Below, piece by piece: positions 27,330 through 37,737 of a stretch of DNA of 64,000 nucleotides. Location of the stretch: positions 62,001 to 126,000 of the forward strand of contig CAJOEI010000005.1 in NCBI GenBank assembly GCA_905233465.1. The letters run 5' to 3'. The position numbers were made by a program, and so were the translations under genes. The stretch is from an uncultured Bacteroidaceae bacterium (GTDB lineage Bacteria; Bacteroidota; Bacteroidia; Bacteroidales; Bacteroidaceae). The notes beneath the pieces were generated by a model. The model made no database searches and had not been told where the DNA came from. It was given only the letters and a program-made list of their open reading frames with translations. Position 1 is the first letter of the stretch. Each line of letters opens with the position of its first letter.

Positions 27330-27365
27330 ATGTCCGGACGTTGCAGTGTTAACGTCCGGACATTT
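27328..27365. terminator. Perfect 15-bp hairpin beside palindrome array copy 1
   Basis: AAATGTCCGGACGTT and its exact reverse complement are separated by 8 nt (GCAGTGTT). It lies between convergent genes and could stop transcription in either direction; a T-run is only short (ATTT), so termination is inference. Confidence 0.5.
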
Positions 27366-27434
27366 GTATGCGGTTGCCCGCATCATTGTGTTTAAGTGAG
27401 TTATGCTCGCAATGTGTTGTTGCGGATAATCGTG

Positions 27435-27965
27435 TTATCTACTCTGTGTGAAGGCCAGTGTGTAGATGCCGGCTCGTTCGCCCAGATTGGCATCAATGGT
27501 GAATGCCACGTCGTTCCATTGGTCGTACGTTATGGGGTTTGCGATTTTGCCCAGCTTGAGTGTGGCAGGATACTCGCTGTATGTCACTTCTGCGTTGGGA
27601 GTGCGTTTGGGCATGATAATCTTGCCTTCTACCTCGGCAAACATGACACCGTCGACACCATTCTGGTTGTTAATGGGCACATTCTCGAATGTGGCTTCGC
27701 CCCAGTATGAACTCTTGTAGCGGATATCGTAGTTCCGGTCGTTGGCCACGGCAACCGTGATGATTACGGTGTCGATGACATCGGGCATTGTCAGGTTTTC
27801 GAAATGCATGCTGCTGCCTGATGTTGTACCTAAATAGGTGCCTGCGAACTTGTACGCTTCAGGCCCAATGTTAATGTCTTCTTCGTCGTCGCCACAACTG
27901 ACAAAGACGCTGCTGATGGAACATGCAGCGAGCATAAGCAGCACTGCTGAGAGGATTTTCTTCAT
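27435..27965 (-). CDS. Calycin-like domain lipoprotein
   Basis: 176 residues with signal peptide and lipobox (SSVFVSC). After an acidic linker (GDDEEDINIG) comes a single beta-rich domain (YKFAGTYLGTTSGSSMHFENL...) ending TLAFTQSR. The pattern resembles the Bacteroidetes calycin-like lipoprotein family of unknown ligand. It is divergent from the TonB-dependent receptor, with back-to-back promoters, so the two may share regulation. Confidence 0.7.
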   Translation of the reverse strand: MKKILSAVLLMLAACSISSVFVSCGDDEEDINIGPEAYKFAGTYLGTTSGSSMHFENLTMPDVIDTVIITVAVANDRNYDIRYKSSYWGEATFENVPINNQNGVDGVMFAEVEGKIIMPKRTPNAEVTYSEYPATLKLGKIANPITYDQWNDVAFTIDANLGERAGIYTLAFTQSR

Positions 27966-27990
27966 TGTTTCTTGACGCGGTTGCGCCGCA

Positions 27991-28019
27991 GTTTAAAGGT
28001 TATAGTTGAAAGTTTAAAG
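27991..28019. repeat. GTTTAAA/GTTATA/GTTGAAA heptamer repeat in the leader of the lipoprotein gene
   Basis: Four imperfect copies of the word seen at 93-116, located in the 5' leader of the minus-strand gene. Confidence 0.7.
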
Positions 28020-28043
28020 ACATCTTGTCTTGCAAAGCGGTGG

Positions 28044-28051
28044 CAAAAGTA
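28044..28051 (-). promoter_or_regulatory. -7 box TACTTTTG of the calycin-like lipoprotein gene
   Basis: Minus-strand TACTTTTG about 78 nt upstream of the ATG. Confidence 0.5.
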
Positions 28052-28083
28052 GGTGTTTTAGTTGTATTATGCAAATTTTTCTG

Positions 28084-28091
28084 TACCTTTG
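28084..28091 (+). promoter_or_regulatory. -7 box TACCTTTG of the TonB-dependent receptor gene
   Basis: The first ATG in frame (28100) is only eight bases downstream; the ATG at 28121 leaves a leader of about 20 nt. Confidence 0.55.
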
Positions 28092-28120
28092 CCGCCGTTA
28101 TGCAACAACAACGGACCGTT

Positions 28121-30691
28121 ATGCAACATTATCGGATTTTTTGCCGCCTGATGGCAGCTGCTTGGATGTCGTGTATTGCCGTATCGGCATACGGTCGCAC
28201 AGAGGTTGTCGCACCAGCCGACAGCATCAGGACAACAGACATCGAGGAGATTGTTGTCGTGTCCACGCCGAAGGAAGATGCACGCCTCCGGCAACAGCCA
28301 CTGTCATCAACGTCATTCGCCCACGAGCAGATGCTCGAGCGCGGCATAGATGGCGTGACGGGTCTCACGGCCAATGTCCCCAACCTCTTCATCCCCGACT
28401 ATGGTTCGCGCCTCACCACGAGTGTATACATACGTGGTATAGGTTCGCGCACGGGCACGCCTGCTGTGGCTCTGTATGTCGATGGTGTGCCACAGCTCTC
28501 GCCTGCCGGATTTGACTTCAATTTCAGCGGAGTAGACCGCATTGATGTGTTGCGCGGTCCACAGACTACGCTTTACGGCCGCAACTCGATGGGCGGTGTG
28601 ATACGCGTCTACACCAAGAATCCATTCCACTATCAGGGTACAGACATCACGTTGCGTGGCGCAGGCATTCTACATGACGGGTCGGATGTCAGCGGTGCGT
28701 TGCAGCTGACGCACTATCATCGTGTCAGCAACCGCTTTGCCTTCTCTGTGAATCTGTTTTGTGAGGCCGACGGCGGCTACTTCACCAACGAGGCCCGCGA
28801 CGGCGAACGCATTGATACTCAGCAGGATTGCGGCGGGCGCATGCGCTTTGTCATCAAGCCGTCGGAGAATCTCAACATCGACCTCACGGCCTCTCACGAA
28901 TGGTTGCGTCAGGGCGGCTACCCATATGAGTACCGTGGGGTGGTGGGCAACCCGTCGACACCCGACCCCGTGCACGATGTCGGCACCATAGCCTATGACA
29001 ACCGTAGCGGATATCGGCGCAACCTCACCAATGCTGGCCTGACCATTGACAGGCGCTGGAAGCGTGCCACACTGACAAGTGTCACGGGCTTCCAGCATCT
29101 GCATGACAACATGAAGCTTGATCAGGATTTCACAGACCGCAACCTCTACACGCTGCTACAGCGGCAGAATGCCAACACCTTGTCAGAGGAGCTGATTCTC
29201 AAGGGCAGCATTGGCATCGGCCATGCGGCAACGCCCACCACATACTCTTGGCTGCTCGGGGCCACAGCCATGCGCCAATGGCTGAACACCTACGGCCCAG
29301 TCACCTTCCACTCAGATGGCCTCGAATGGCTCAACGGGCTCATCAACCATCAGGCCAGTAGCCATATGCCGACGGTGAAGGGCGAGGAGTATACGATGAA
29401 CTTCATGTTCAACAACAACATCTACGGCACAGAGCTGGATTTCCCAGGCAGCTACGACACACCGACATCCAATCTGGCACTGTTCCATCAGAGTACTTTC
29501 AACAACCTTTTCGGCATAAATGGATTGAATCTCACGGCCGGACTGCGCCTCGACCGCGAACACATGCGGCTGGCCTACGATGCCTACTATTACTTCCACC
29601 AGACATACTCCCTCGGTGGCCGGCTGACATACCCCGATGGTTCCACACGCGACGGGATGACCTTGGTGCCGGAGAGCGAGTTTGACGTAGCCGACCAGAT
29701 TGAAGGTGACATAGACAGGAGCTACGTCAAACTGCTGCCCAAGGTTACGCTGCAGTGGGCTCCTATACGCTCCACTGCCGATGCGCGTCTTTCGGCCCTC
29801 AACATCTATGCCACAGTCTCGCAGGGTTACCGTTCTGGTGGATATAACGTACAGATGTTCAGCGATATACTGCAGGGCCGCATGCAGACGTGCATCCTGC
29901 AGAATGTGACTGCCGTCACACTGCCCGTCGTGCGCCAGCAACCATCGATGCCGGATGTCGCCAAGGCCACTGTGGAGCAGATACTCACCACGATGTCGGC
30001 TGAGAAGGATTATGACATCGATGCGTTGACGTGGTATCAGCCCGAGACCTCATGGAACTACGAGGTTGGAGCGCACCTCACCGCATTCGATGCACGCCTG
30101 CAGGCCGACCTTGCAGCCTTTTGGATGGATACTCGCGACCAGCAGCTGTCGCTGATGACGTCGGGAGGATTAGGACGCGTCACTGTGAATAGCGGCCGCA
30201 GCCGCAGCGTGGGCGCTGAGGTGTCGATGCGTGCGCGCCCAACCGACGGGTTGGACATACAGATGGCCTACGGATACACCGATGCCCGCTTCCGCGAGGA
30301 GGCCGAGACCTATGTGCCTTTTGTGCCGCGCCACACGCTCAGCGTAGGTGCCACACAGACGTGGACGCTCGGTGTCGGACGCACATGTTTCCTGCGCAGC
30401 ATAGCGCTGCATGCCGACTATCGTGCTGCAGGACGAGTATATTGGACTACTGACAACGATGTCTCACAGCCCTTTGCCGGGGTTCTGAATGCCCGTCTCA
30501 CCTTTGTACCTCGCCTGCCTGCCTGGGAGCGCCGGATGAATGGCGGTGTCAATCCGCTGTCAGTGGCCATCTATGCAGAGAACATCCTCTCAACACGCTA
30601 CCAGACCTTCTATTTCGAGACCATGCAACGCAGCTTTGCGCAGTATTGTCGTCCGATGTCCTTTGGCGTTGAGGCACGTATGCAGTTCTGA
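28121..30691 (+). CDS. TonB-dependent outer-membrane receptor
   Basis: About 856 residues from the ATG at 28121; 28100 is also possible but is very close to the promoter, and the track start at 28025 lies upstream of it. A signal peptide (LMAAAWMSCIAVSAYG) is followed by a TonB box-like stretch (TDIEEIVVVSTP), a plug domain (residues about 55-160, with VYIRGIGSRTGTPAVALYVDGVP and IDVLRGPQTTLYGRNSMGGVI) and a 22-strand-type barrel ending in VEARMQF with a terminal Phe. It imports a ligand across the outer membrane, energised by TonB. No SusD partner or carboxypeptidase-like N-domain is present, so it resembles siderophore, cobalamin or small-molecule receptors more than a Sus glycan system. 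Confidence 0.93.
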   Translation: MQHYRIFCRLMAAAWMSCIAVSAYGRTEVVAPADSIRTTDIEEIVVVSTPKEDARLRQQPLSSTSFAHEQMLERGIDGVTGLTANVPNLFIPDYGSRLTTSVYIRGIGSRTGTPAVALYVDGVPQLSPAGFDFNFSGVDRIDVLRGPQTTLYGRNSMGGVIRVYTKNPFHYQGTDITLRGAGILHDGSDVSGALQLTHYHRVSNRFAFSVNLFCEADGGYFTNEARDGERIDTQQDCGGRMRFVIKPSENLNIDLTASHEWLRQGGYPYEYRGVVGNPSTPDPVHDVGTIAYDNRSGYRRNLTNAGLTIDRRWKRATLTSVTGFQHLHDNMKLDQDFTDRNLYTLLQRQNANTLSEELILKGSIGIGHAATPTTYSWLLGATAMRQWLNTYGPVTFHSDGLEWLNGLINHQASSHMPTVKGEEYTMNFMFNNNIYGTELDFPGSYDTPTSNLALFHQSTFNNLFGINGLNLTAGLRLDREHMRLAYDAYYYFHQTYSLGGRLTYPDGSTRDGMTLVPESEFDVADQIEGDIDRSYVKLLPKVTLQWAPIRSTADARLSALNIYATVSQGYRSGGYNVQMFSDILQGRMQTCILQNVTAVTLPVVRQQPSMPDVAKATVEQILTTMSAEKDYDIDALTWYQPETSWNYEVGAHLTAFDARLQADLAAFWMDTRDQQLSLMTSGGLGRVTVNSGRSRSVGAEVSMRARPTDGLDIQMAYGYTDARFREEAETYVPFVPRHTLSVGATQTWTLGVGRTCFLRSIALHADYRAAGRVYWTTDNDVSQPFAGVLNARLTFVPRLPAWERRMNGGVNPLSVAIYAENILSTRYQTFYFETMQRSFAQYCRPMSFGVEARMQF

Positions 30692-30796
30692 GCAGTTTTT
30701 GCACTTTTGAATCAACGTATATCAACGTTTTTGTTTTTTCTCAGTAAGATTCAGAAACTTTTTGTGGTTTTGCTTGCGTATTCCGCTAAAATACAC

Positions 30797-30804
30797 TACT
30801 TTTG
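30797..30804 (+). promoter_or_regulatory. -7 box TACTTTTG of the rimP-nusA-infB operon
   Basis: Consensus TAnnTTTG 135 nt upstream of rimP. A TTG-containing -33-like element lies about 20 nt further upstream. Confidence 0.6.
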
Positions 30805-30815
30805 CACCGCAAAGA

Positions 30816-30847
30816 TGAAGCGAGGGGCCGCAGGGTTCTTCGCTTCA
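30816..30847 (+). promoter_or_regulatory. Leader hairpin upstream of rimP
   Basis: TGAAGCGA pairs with TCGCTTCA (8 bp) around a G-rich loop, directly after the expected transcription start. Together with the following 19-codon ORF it makes a structured leader that could regulate the operon. Confidence 0.45.
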
Positions 30848-30860
30848 ACATTAGAAAACC

Positions 30861-30920
30861 ATGTACTCCAACCGCAAACGACTGTGGCACTACGGCTGCA
30901 AGTCATTGCGTAACAAGTAA
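30861..30920 (+). CDS. Possible 19-residue leader peptide before rimP
   Basis: ATG to TAA encodes MYSNRKRLWHYGCKSLRNK, with seven Lys/Arg residues. The start follows an A-rich stretch (TTAGAAAACC), as favoured by Bacteroidetes ribosomes. It ends 19 nt before the rimP ATG in another frame and lies inside the transcript predicted from the promoter at 30797. It could be a regulatory uORF for rimP-nusA-infB. I know of no described family; chance remains possible for so short a frame. Confidence 0.4.
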   Translation: MYSNRKRLWHYGCKSLRNK

Positions 30921-30939
30921 ATAACTACAACAACGACAG

Positions 30940-31407
30940 ATGATTGAAGCATCCAAAGTGAGAGAGCTGGTGGGCCAGTGGCTTGCCGGCAAAGACTATT
31001 TTCTTACAGATCTCAGCGTGACACCTGACAACTGTATCACCGTCGAAATCGACCACAAAGAAGGTGTGTGGATTGACGATTGTGTGCAACTGTCACGCTA
31101 CATCGAAGACCACCTCTCGCGCGACGAGGAGGATTATGAGCTCGAAGTGGGCAGTGCTGGTCTGGGACAGCCATTCAAGGTGCAGCGCCAGTGGGACAAC
31201 CATGTCGGCAAGCAGGTGGAAGTCATCACCGTCGATGGACGCAAGGTCTGTGGCATGCTCACAGATGTCAACGCCGAACAGGTGACGCTGTCCGTGCCCA
31301 CCAAGATGACGCTGCCAGGGCGCAAGCGTCCCGTGGTGCAGGATGTGGCAAACAACATACCTATGTCCGAAGTCAAGAGCGGCAGGTACATCATTGATTA
31401 CAAATAA
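30940..31407 (+). CDS. rimP: Ribosome maturation factor RimP
   Basis: 155 residues, normal length. RimP helps assemble the 30S subunit. The N-terminal domain has ITVEIDHKEGVWIDDCVQLSRYIEDHL and the family signature YELEVGSAGLGQPF, where most members read LEVSSPG; the C-terminal SH3-like domain follows (GKQVEVITVDGRKVCGMLTDVNAEQVTL). It heads the classic rimP-nusA-infB operon, with nusA 12 nt downstream. Confidence 0.95.
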   Translation: MIEASKVRELVGQWLAGKDYFLTDLSVTPDNCITVEIDHKEGVWIDDCVQLSRYIEDHLSRDEEDYELEVGSAGLGQPFKVQRQWDNHVGKQVEVITVDGRKVCGMLTDVNAEQVTLSVPTKMTLPGRKRPVVQDVANNIPMSEVKSGRYIIDYK

Positions 31408-31419
31408 ATACACACAAAT

Positions 31420-32712
31420 ATGGCAAAGAAAAACAATCAGCTAATTGAGACCTTCGCCGAATTCAAGGAGACGAAGAACATCGACCGCGCTACACTCGTC
31501 AGCGTGCTCGAGGAGAGCTTCCGCAGCGTCATCGCCAAGATGCTCGGCACCGACGAGAACTATGATGTCATTGTCAATCCCGACAAGGGCGACTTCGAGA
31601 TCTATCGCAACCGCACTGTCGTGGAAGACGGCACAGTGACAGACCCCAACATGCAGATCAGCCTCTCAGAGGCACGCGAGATTGCAGACGACTATGAGGT
31701 CGGAGAAGACGTCTCCGAGCCCGTGGACTTCTCCAAGTTCGGACGACGTGCCATACTGACGTTGCGTCAGACACTGGCATCGAAGATTCTCGAACTGGAG
31801 CACGATGCTCTATATAATAAGTATGTCGAGCGCGTTGGAGAAGTTATCTCCGCCGAGGTCTACCAGGTGTGGCACAAGGAAGTGCTGCTGCTGGATGAGG
31901 ACGGCAACGAGCTGCTGCTGCCGAAGGGCGAGCAGATTCCGGGCGACTTCTTCCGCAAGGGTGAGCCGGCACGCGCCGTGGTGGCACGCGTGGACAACAG
32001 CACCGGCAACCCGAAGATTATTCTTTCACGTACCAGCCCCGTGTTCCTGCAGAGATTGTTGGAGAACGAGGTGCCCGAGATTGCCGAAGGCATCATCGCC
32101 GTACGCAAGATTGCACGTGTGCCCGGCGAACGCGCAAAGATTGCTGTCGAGAGTTTCGACGACCGCGTTGACCCAGTAGGTGCTTGCGTGGGTGTGCGTG
32201 GCAGCCGTGTACATGGCATTGTACGTGAGTTGCGCGGAGAGAACCTGGATGTCATACAGTGGACCAACAACCCGCAGCTGCTCATAGCTCGTGCTCTCGG
32301 ACCGGCAGAGGTCAACAGCATCAACCTCGACCCAGAGACAAAGCATTGCGAAGTGTACCTCAACCCCGACCAGGTCTCGCTGGCTATCGGCAAGGGTGGC
32401 CTGAACATACGTCTGGCCTCGATGCTCACCGACACAGTGATAGATGTATATCGCGAACTGCCCGAGGGCGAGTCTGACGAGCTGGAGGATGACATACATC
32501 TCGACGACTTCAAGGATGAAATCGACGAATGGGTCATCGAGGAGCTCAAGAACAACGGATGGACCACGGCACGTGCCGTGCTCGAGGCACCACGCGAGAT
32601 GCTCATACAACGTGCTGATCTCGAAGAAGAAACGGTTGACGAAGTGCTGCGCATACTGCGTCAGGAGTTTGCCGATGAGGAAGAGACAAGTCAAACTCCT
32701 ACGGAGAGTTGA
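31420..32712 (+). CDS. nusA: Transcription termination/antitermination factor NusA
   Basis: 430 residues. NusA binds RNA polymerase and modulates pausing, termination and antitermination. The N-terminal domain (LIETFAEFKETKNIDRATLVSVLEESF) is followed by an S1 domain (VGEVISAEVYQVWHKEVLL..., about 130-200) and two KH domains, with the signature VDPVGACVGVRGSRVHGIVRELRGENLDVIQW and VSLAIGKGGLNIRLAS. A short acidic/helical C-terminal region follows. Located between rimP and infB as expected. Confidence 0.97.
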   Translation: MAKKNNQLIETFAEFKETKNIDRATLVSVLEESFRSVIAKMLGTDENYDVIVNPDKGDFEIYRNRTVVEDGTVTDPNMQISLSEAREIADDYEVGEDVSEPVDFSKFGRRAILTLRQTLASKILELEHDALYNKYVERVGEVISAEVYQVWHKEVLLLDEDGNELLLPKGEQIPGDFFRKGEPARAVVARVDNSTGNPKIILSRTSPVFLQRLLENEVPEIAEGIIAVRKIARVPGERAKIAVESFDDRVDPVGACVGVRGSRVHGIVRELRGENLDVIQWTNNPQLLIARALGPAEVNSINLDPETKHCEVYLNPDQVSLAIGKGGLNIRLASMLTDTVIDVYRELPEGESDELEDDIHLDDFKDEIDEWVIEELKNNGWTTARAVLEAPREMLIQRADLEEETVDEVLRILRQEFADEEETSQTPTES

Positions 32713-32757
32713 TAGTGTGTCCAATTTTTTATTACATTATCAATTAAGAAATCGTTT

Positions 32758-35721
32758 ATGCCAATAAGAATAAATAAGGTCACAAAGGAATGCAACGTAG
32801 GATTGCAGACACTCGTTGATTTCCTGCACAAAAAGGGATTTGACGATGTAGAGGCTAATCCCGCTGCACGTATTACTGACGAACAATATGCCCTTGTGCA
32901 AGCAGAGTTCAATAAGGACAAGGGTGTGCGCTCGCAGGTGGAGCAGATGCAGGCCGCACGCAAGAACAAAGAGCGCAAAGAGGTCATCATGCTCACCGAC
33001 AACGATGAGGTGTTGCCCGTGACTGAGGTGAAGAAGCCCAAAGTTGTTGGACGCATAGACCTCAACTCCAAGGGTGAGCCTGTGGCAAAGTCCAAGCCTG
33101 CGACAGAGGATGTTGCACCCGAGAAGCCCGTGAAGCAGCCCAAAGCAAATGTGGCAGCGGCTCCAGAGGCATCCGCACAGCAGGCCAAGGAGACAAAGGC
33201 TGCTGCAACAGAGGCACCAGCTACCAAGCCTGAGCAGCAGAAACAACAAGAGCCGAAGCCCGAGCAGGCAACAGACCCGCATAAGGACAAGCCCGCCGAA
33301 GCCGCAACAGCCAAGGAGGAGCCTAAGCAGCAACCTCAAGCACAGGCCCATGTTGACACAGCCTCCACACCTGAGGGTCAAGTCTCTGACACTGTGTCAT
33401 CAAGCTCAGAGGCACAGCAGCCCAAGAAGAAGCAGAAGCAGCAGATTATTGGTGAGGAGGTGGATGGCGTCTTCAGACTGAAGACACCCGTGGAACCTCC
33501 TGTCACGCTGAACATCAAGGGACATATAGACCTCGACTCGCTGAACCAAAGCACGCGTCCGTCGCGCAAGAAGCGCAAGCGTGGAGGCGCAGCCAATTTA
33601 GCTGCCGGAGCATCGGCTGCCGGTGAGGGCAAGCGACAGAAGAAACGCGGAGAGCGTGTGGACATCAATGCCGTTGCCAAGGAGCAAGGGCAAAACGCCT
33701 CGCCGAAGAAGAACAAGGGCGGCAACGCACATCAGCAGCAACAGGCCGAGAATTCTGGTAAGAACCGCAAGCGCAAGAACCAGCCCAAGCAGGAACCTAT
33801 CATACAGGAGCAGAGCGACGAAGAGGTTGCAAAGCAGGTGCGCGAGACACTGGCACGACTCACAGCCGGCAAGAACAAGGTGCTGGGCAAGGGTGCTAAA
33901 TACCGTCGCGAGAAACGCGACAACATCCGTGCTGGATTGGAGCATGAGATGGAAGTCGCAGAACAGGAAGCCAAGATACTCAAACTCACCGAGTTCGTCA
34001 CGGCCAACGAGCTGGCAACCATGATGGGTGTGCCAGTGACGCAGGTCATCGGACAGTGCATGAGCATCGGAGTGATGGTCAGCATCAACCAGCGCATGGA
34101 CCGCGAGACCATCGACTTGGTGGCAGATTCCTTTGGATTCCAGACAGAGTTTGTCAGCGCTGATGTCAGCGAGGCTGTCACCGAAGAAGCCGACGACGAG
34201 GCAGACCTCGTTCCACGCGCACCCATCGTCACAGTTATGGGCCACGTTGACCACGGTAAGACCTCGCTGCTCGACTACATACGCAAGACAAACGTCATCG
34301 CAGGTGAAGCTGGTGGCATCACACAGCACATCGGTGCATACAACGTGCGACTTGACGACGGGCGTCATATCACATTCCTCGATACACCTGGACATGAGGC
34401 TTTCACTGCTATGCGTGCACGTGGTGCTCAGGTCACCGACGTGGCCATCATCATCATCGCTGCCGATGATGACATTATGCCACAGACCAAGGAGGCCATT
34501 AACCATGCTGTCGCTGCTGGCGTGCCGATAGTCTTCGCGATAAACAAGATAGACAAACCGGCTGCCAATCCCGAGAAGATAAAGGAACACCTCGCACAGA
34601 TGAACTTCCTCGTTGAGGACTGGGGAGGTAAATACCAAAGCCAGGACATCAGCGCCAAGAAGGGCATGGGCGTTCCCGAACTCATGGAGAAAGTGCTGCT
34701 TGAGGCTGAGATGCTCGACCTCAAAGCCAACCCCAACCGCAAGGGAACAGGCTCCATCATCGAGTCCTCTCTCGACAAGGGCAGAGGCTATGTCGCAACT
34801 GTCTTGTGCTCAAATGGCACACTGCGCGTCGGAGATATTCTCCTTGCCGGCACCAACTATGGACGCATCAAGGCCATGTTCAACGAACGTGGACAGCGCA
34901 TCAAGGAGATTGGACCGTCAGAGGCCGCAACTGTGCTCGGACTCAATGGCGCACCGCAGGCTGGCGACACCTTCCACGTCATGAACAGCGATCAGGAAGC
35001 TCGAGAGATTGCAGGCAAGCGCGAACAGTTGGCACGAGAGCAGGGATTGCGCACACAGACACACCTCACACTCGAGGAAATCGGACGACGCATCGAGCAA
35101 GGCGGATTCCAGGAACTCAACGTCATCGTCAAGGGCGATGTCGATGGCTCCATCGAGGCTCTCGCCGACTCACTCATCAAGCTCTCAACAGAGAAGATTG
35201 CCGTCAACGTCATTCACAAGGCCGTGGGTCAGATCAGCGAGAACGATGTCTCGCTCGCAGCAGCATCAGATGCCATCATCGTTGCCTTCCAGGTGCGACC
35301 CTCCGCACAGGCACGCAGGGCTGCCGAGCAGCAAGGCGTGGAGATACGCACATACAGCATCATCTACGATGCCATCGAGGAGGTCAAGGAAGCCATGGAA
35401 GGTATGCTCGCACCCGAACTCAAGGAGGAAGTCACAGCACAACTCGAAGTCCGTCAGGTGTTCCACATCTCCAAGGTCGGTACTGTGGCTGGTGCATACG
35501 TTATTGACGGCAAGGTCAGCCGTTCCAACAAGGCACGCGTCATTCGCGACGGCATCGTCATTCACACCGGAGCCATCGATGCACTCAAGCGCTTTAAGGA
35601 TGATGTCAAGGAGGTAAGCACAAACTTCGAGTGCGGTATCTCGCTTGTCAACTTCAGCGACATCCGAGAAGGCGACACCATCGAGACATTCCAGGAGATT
35701 GAAGTCAAGGCAAAACTGTGA
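32758..35721 (+). CDS. infB: Translation initiation factor IF-2
   Basis: 987 residues, long because of a Lys/Glu/Ala/Pro-rich linker (about 80-380) common in Bacteroidetes. IF-2 is the GTPase that brings initiator tRNA to the 30S subunit. The N-terminal IF2_N domain begins [27 protein letters not shown]; the GTPase core has [12 protein letters not shown] near residue 495, [15 protein letters not shown], and NKID; the C-terminal IF-2 domains follow to the end. It overlaps cvpA by four bases (GTGA). Confidence 0.97.
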   Translation: MPIRINKVTKECNVGLQTLVDFLHKKGFDDVEANPAARITDEQYALVQAEFNKDKGVRSQVEQMQAARKNKERKEVIMLTDNDEVLPVTEVKKPKVVGRIDLNSKGEPVAKSKPATEDVAPEKPVKQPKANVAAAPEASAQQAKETKAAATEAPATKPEQQKQQEPKPEQATDPHKDKPAEAATAKEEPKQQPQAQAHVDTASTPEGQVSDTVSSSSEAQQPKKKQKQQIIGEEVDGVFRLKTPVEPPVTLNIKGHIDLDSLNQSTRPSRKKRKRGGAANLAAGASAAGEGKRQKKRGERVDINAVAKEQGQNASPKKNKGGNAHQQQQAENSGKNRKRKNQPKQEPIIQEQSDEEVAKQVRETLARLTAGKNKVLGKGAKYRREKRDNIRAGLEHEMEVAEQEAKILKLTEFVTANELATMMGVPVTQVIGQCMSIGVMVSINQRMDRETIDLVADSFGFQTEFVSADVSEAVTEEADDEADLVPRAPIVTVMGHVDHGKTSLLDYIRKTNVIAGEAGGITQHIGAYNVRLDDGRHITFLDTPGHEAFTAMRARGAQVTDVAIIIIAADDDIMPQTKEAINHAVAAGVPIVFAINKIDKPAANPEKIKEHLAQMNFLVEDWGGKYQSQDISAKKGMGVPELMEKVLLEAEMLDLKANPNRKGTGSIIESSLDKGRGYVATVLCSNGTLRVGDILLAGTNYGRIKAMFNERGQRIKEIGPSEAATVLGLNGAPQAGDTFHVMNSDQEAREIAGKREQLAREQGLRTQTHLTLEEIGRRIEQGGFQELNVIVKGDVDGSIEALADSLIKLSTEKIAVNVIHKAVGQISENDVSLAAASDAIIVAFQVRPSAQARRAAEQQGVEIRTYSIIYDAIEEVKEAMEGMLAPELKEEVTAQLEVRQVFHISKVGTVAGAYVIDGKVSRSNKARVIRDGIVIHTGAIDALKRFKDDVKEVSTNFECGISLVNFSDIREGDTIETFQEIEVKAKL

Positions 35722-36209
35722 ACGGTTTCGACATTCTCTTCTTTCTCGTGCTCATAGCAGCAGCATGGAAAGGGTGGCATAGCGGAGTCATACAGCAGGC
35801 ATTGGGTCTTATTGGAGTATTCCTTGGACTTTATGTCGCACGCATGCTTTATGCACAGGTCGGCTATCAGCTTGCACCCCACATTGGCACATCGCCCAGC
35901 ATCGCCAGCATACTGGCCTTCATCTTGATATGGATCGGAGTGCCCATACTCCTGTGGGTACTTGGATCATTGCTCACCCAGTTTCTCGACTGGACAGGAT
36001 TGGGAGGCATCAACAAGGGGGCCGGACTTGTCCTCAGCCTCATCAAGTATGCCCTGATACTCGGAGCATTGTGCAACGTCCTCGCAATAACACATCTCGT
36101 CACGCCAGAAGCACAGCAGCATTCCATACTCTTCGAACCGCTGCGCCAGACAACAGCAATAGCATTCGACCTCGCCATCTCACAGTGGAGAGGAGCACAA
36201 GCACCATAG
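35718..36209 (+). CDS. CvpA family membrane protein
   Basis: 163 residues with four hydrophobic segments. The start GTG overlaps the infB stop (GTGA). The sequence [41 protein letters not shown] is typical of CvpA-family proteins, which are linked to colicin V production in E. coli but have an unclear role elsewhere. infB-cvpA-sufB is a common order in Bacteroidetes. Confidence 0.88.
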   Translation: MNGFDILFFLVLIAAAWKGWHSGVIQQALGLIGVFLGLYVARMLYAQVGYQLAPHIGTSPSIASILAFILIWIGVPILLWVLGSLLTQFLDWTGLGGINKGAGLVLSLIKYALILGALCNVLAITHLVTPEAQQHSILFEPLRQTTAIAFDLAISQWRGAQAP

Positions 36210-36218
36210 CCAGCGCAT

Positions 36219-37715
36219 ATGAGTAACAACGTAGTCAAGCAGATAGCCCAACAAGCATACGCCTATGGCTTTACCACAGACGTAGAGACTGAAATCATCG
36301 ACCGTGGCCTCACAGAGGACACGGTGCGACTCATCTCCCAGAAGAAGGGAGAACCGCAGTGGCTGCTGCAGTTCCGTCTCGATGCCTTCCGCACTTGGCA
36401 GCACATGAAGCAACCACAGTGGGGGCATCTCAACATGCCACCTATCGACTACCAAGCTATCTCCTACTACGCCGACCCGACAAAGCGCAAAACAGCACCC
36501 TCTGCCACCTCCACGGGCAGTGTGCCCGGCGGTTCCGCCGCTGAGACATCCACCCCATCAATAGACGACATCGATCCCGAGCTCATGCGCACATTCGACA
36601 AGCTCGGCATACCACTCGAGGAGCGCCTCGCCCTCAGCGGGACAGCCGTCGATGCCGTCATGGACTCCGTCAGCGTTAAGACCACATTCCGCGAGCAACT
36701 CGCCCGACAAGGCATCATCTTCTGCAGCATCAGCGAAGCTGTACGCCAATATCCCGACTTGGTGCGCAAGTACCTCGGCACCGTCGTGCCGCCACGCGAC
36801 AACTTCTTTGCTGCCCTCAACTCGGCAGTGTTCTCTGATGGCAGCTTTGCATACATACCCAAAGGCGTCCGATGTCCCATGGAGCTCAGCACATACTTCC
36901 GCATCAACGCACGTGGCACTGGACAATTTGAGCGAACACTCATCGTCTGCGACGAAGGAGCATACGTCTCCTATCTTGAAGGATGCACAGCACCTATGCG
37001 CGACGAAAACCAGCTACATGCCGCCATCGTCGAGATCATCGTTGAGCAGGACGCACAAGTCAAGTACAGCACCGTACAAAACTGGTATCCTGGTGACAAA
37101 AACGGACAAGGCGGAGTCCTCAATCTCGTCACCAAGCGTGGACACCTGCGCGGACCACGGGCACGACTCTCATGGACACAGGTTGAGACGGGTTCAGCCA
37201 TCACATGGAAATACCCCTCGTGCATCCTTGCCGGTGAGGGCTCACAAGCCGAGTTCTATAGCGTCGCCGTCACCAACAACCTTCAGCAGGCCGACACAGG
37301 AACCAAGATGATACATCTTGCGCCAAACACCACATCCACCATCATCAGCAAAGGTATCAGTGCTGGACACTCGCAGAACAGCTACCGCGGACTCGTGCGC
37401 ATCGCCCCGGCAGCCACAGGCGCACGCAACTACAGCTCATGCGACAGCCTGCTGCTATCATCCACATCCGGAGCACATACGTTCCCATACATCGACTCCC
37501 GATGTCCAGATGCCATCGTCGAGCACGAAGCCACAACATCACGCATCAGCGAGGAGCAACTTTTCTATTGTCAGCAGCGAGGCATGTCCACCGAGGACGC
37601 CGTTGCACTCATCGTCAACGGATACGCACGCGACGTAATCACTAAGCTCCCAATGGAGTTCGCGGTAGAAGCACAAAAACTACTCGCTGTCACACTCGAG
37701 GGAACCGTAGGATAA
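36219..37715 (+). CDS. sufB: Fe-S cluster assembly scaffold SufB
   Basis: 498 residues. SufB forms the SufBC2D scaffold on which Fe-S clusters are built in the cytoplasm. Recognisable parts are [26 protein letters not shown] at the N-terminus, [62 protein letters not shown], and [23 protein letters not shown] low-complexity Ser/Thr/Gly insertion (about 88-110) is present. Unusually sufC and sufD do not follow; the next genes run on the opposite strand with only 22 nt between. Confidence 0.96.
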   Translation: MSNNVVKQIAQQAYAYGFTTDVETEIIDRGLTEDTVRLISQKKGEPQWLLQFRLDAFRTWQHMKQPQWGHLNMPPIDYQAISYYADPTKRKTAPSATSTGSVPGGSAAETSTPSIDDIDPELMRTFDKLGIPLEERLALSGTAVDAVMDSVSVKTTFREQLARQGIIFCSISEAVRQYPDLVRKYLGTVVPPRDNFFAALNSAVFSDGSFAYIPKGVRCPMELSTYFRINARGTGQFERTLIVCDEGAYVSYLEGCTAPMRDENQLHAAIVEIIVEQDAQVKYSTVQNWYPGDKNGQGGVLNLVTKRGHLRGPRARLSWTQVETGSAITWKYPSCILAGEGSQAEFYSVAVTNNLQQADTGTKMIHLAPNTTSTIISKGISAGHSQNSYRGLVRIAPAATGARNYSSCDSLLLSSTSGAHTFPYIDSRCPDAIVEHEATTSRISEEQLFYCQQRGMSTEDAVALIVNGYARDVITKLPMEFAVEAQKLLAVTLEGTVG

Positions 37716-37737
37716 CGCTTAAAACTGAGCCATATCC

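Noticed and set aside
28025-28099. Extended N-terminus of the TonB receptor from 28025
   Set aside because: It precedes and includes the promoter boxes; starting at 28100 or 28121 gives a normal signal peptide.
33598-34638. 346-codon minus-strand ORF opposite infB
   Set aside because: Antisense shadow over the conserved GTPase domain of IF-2.
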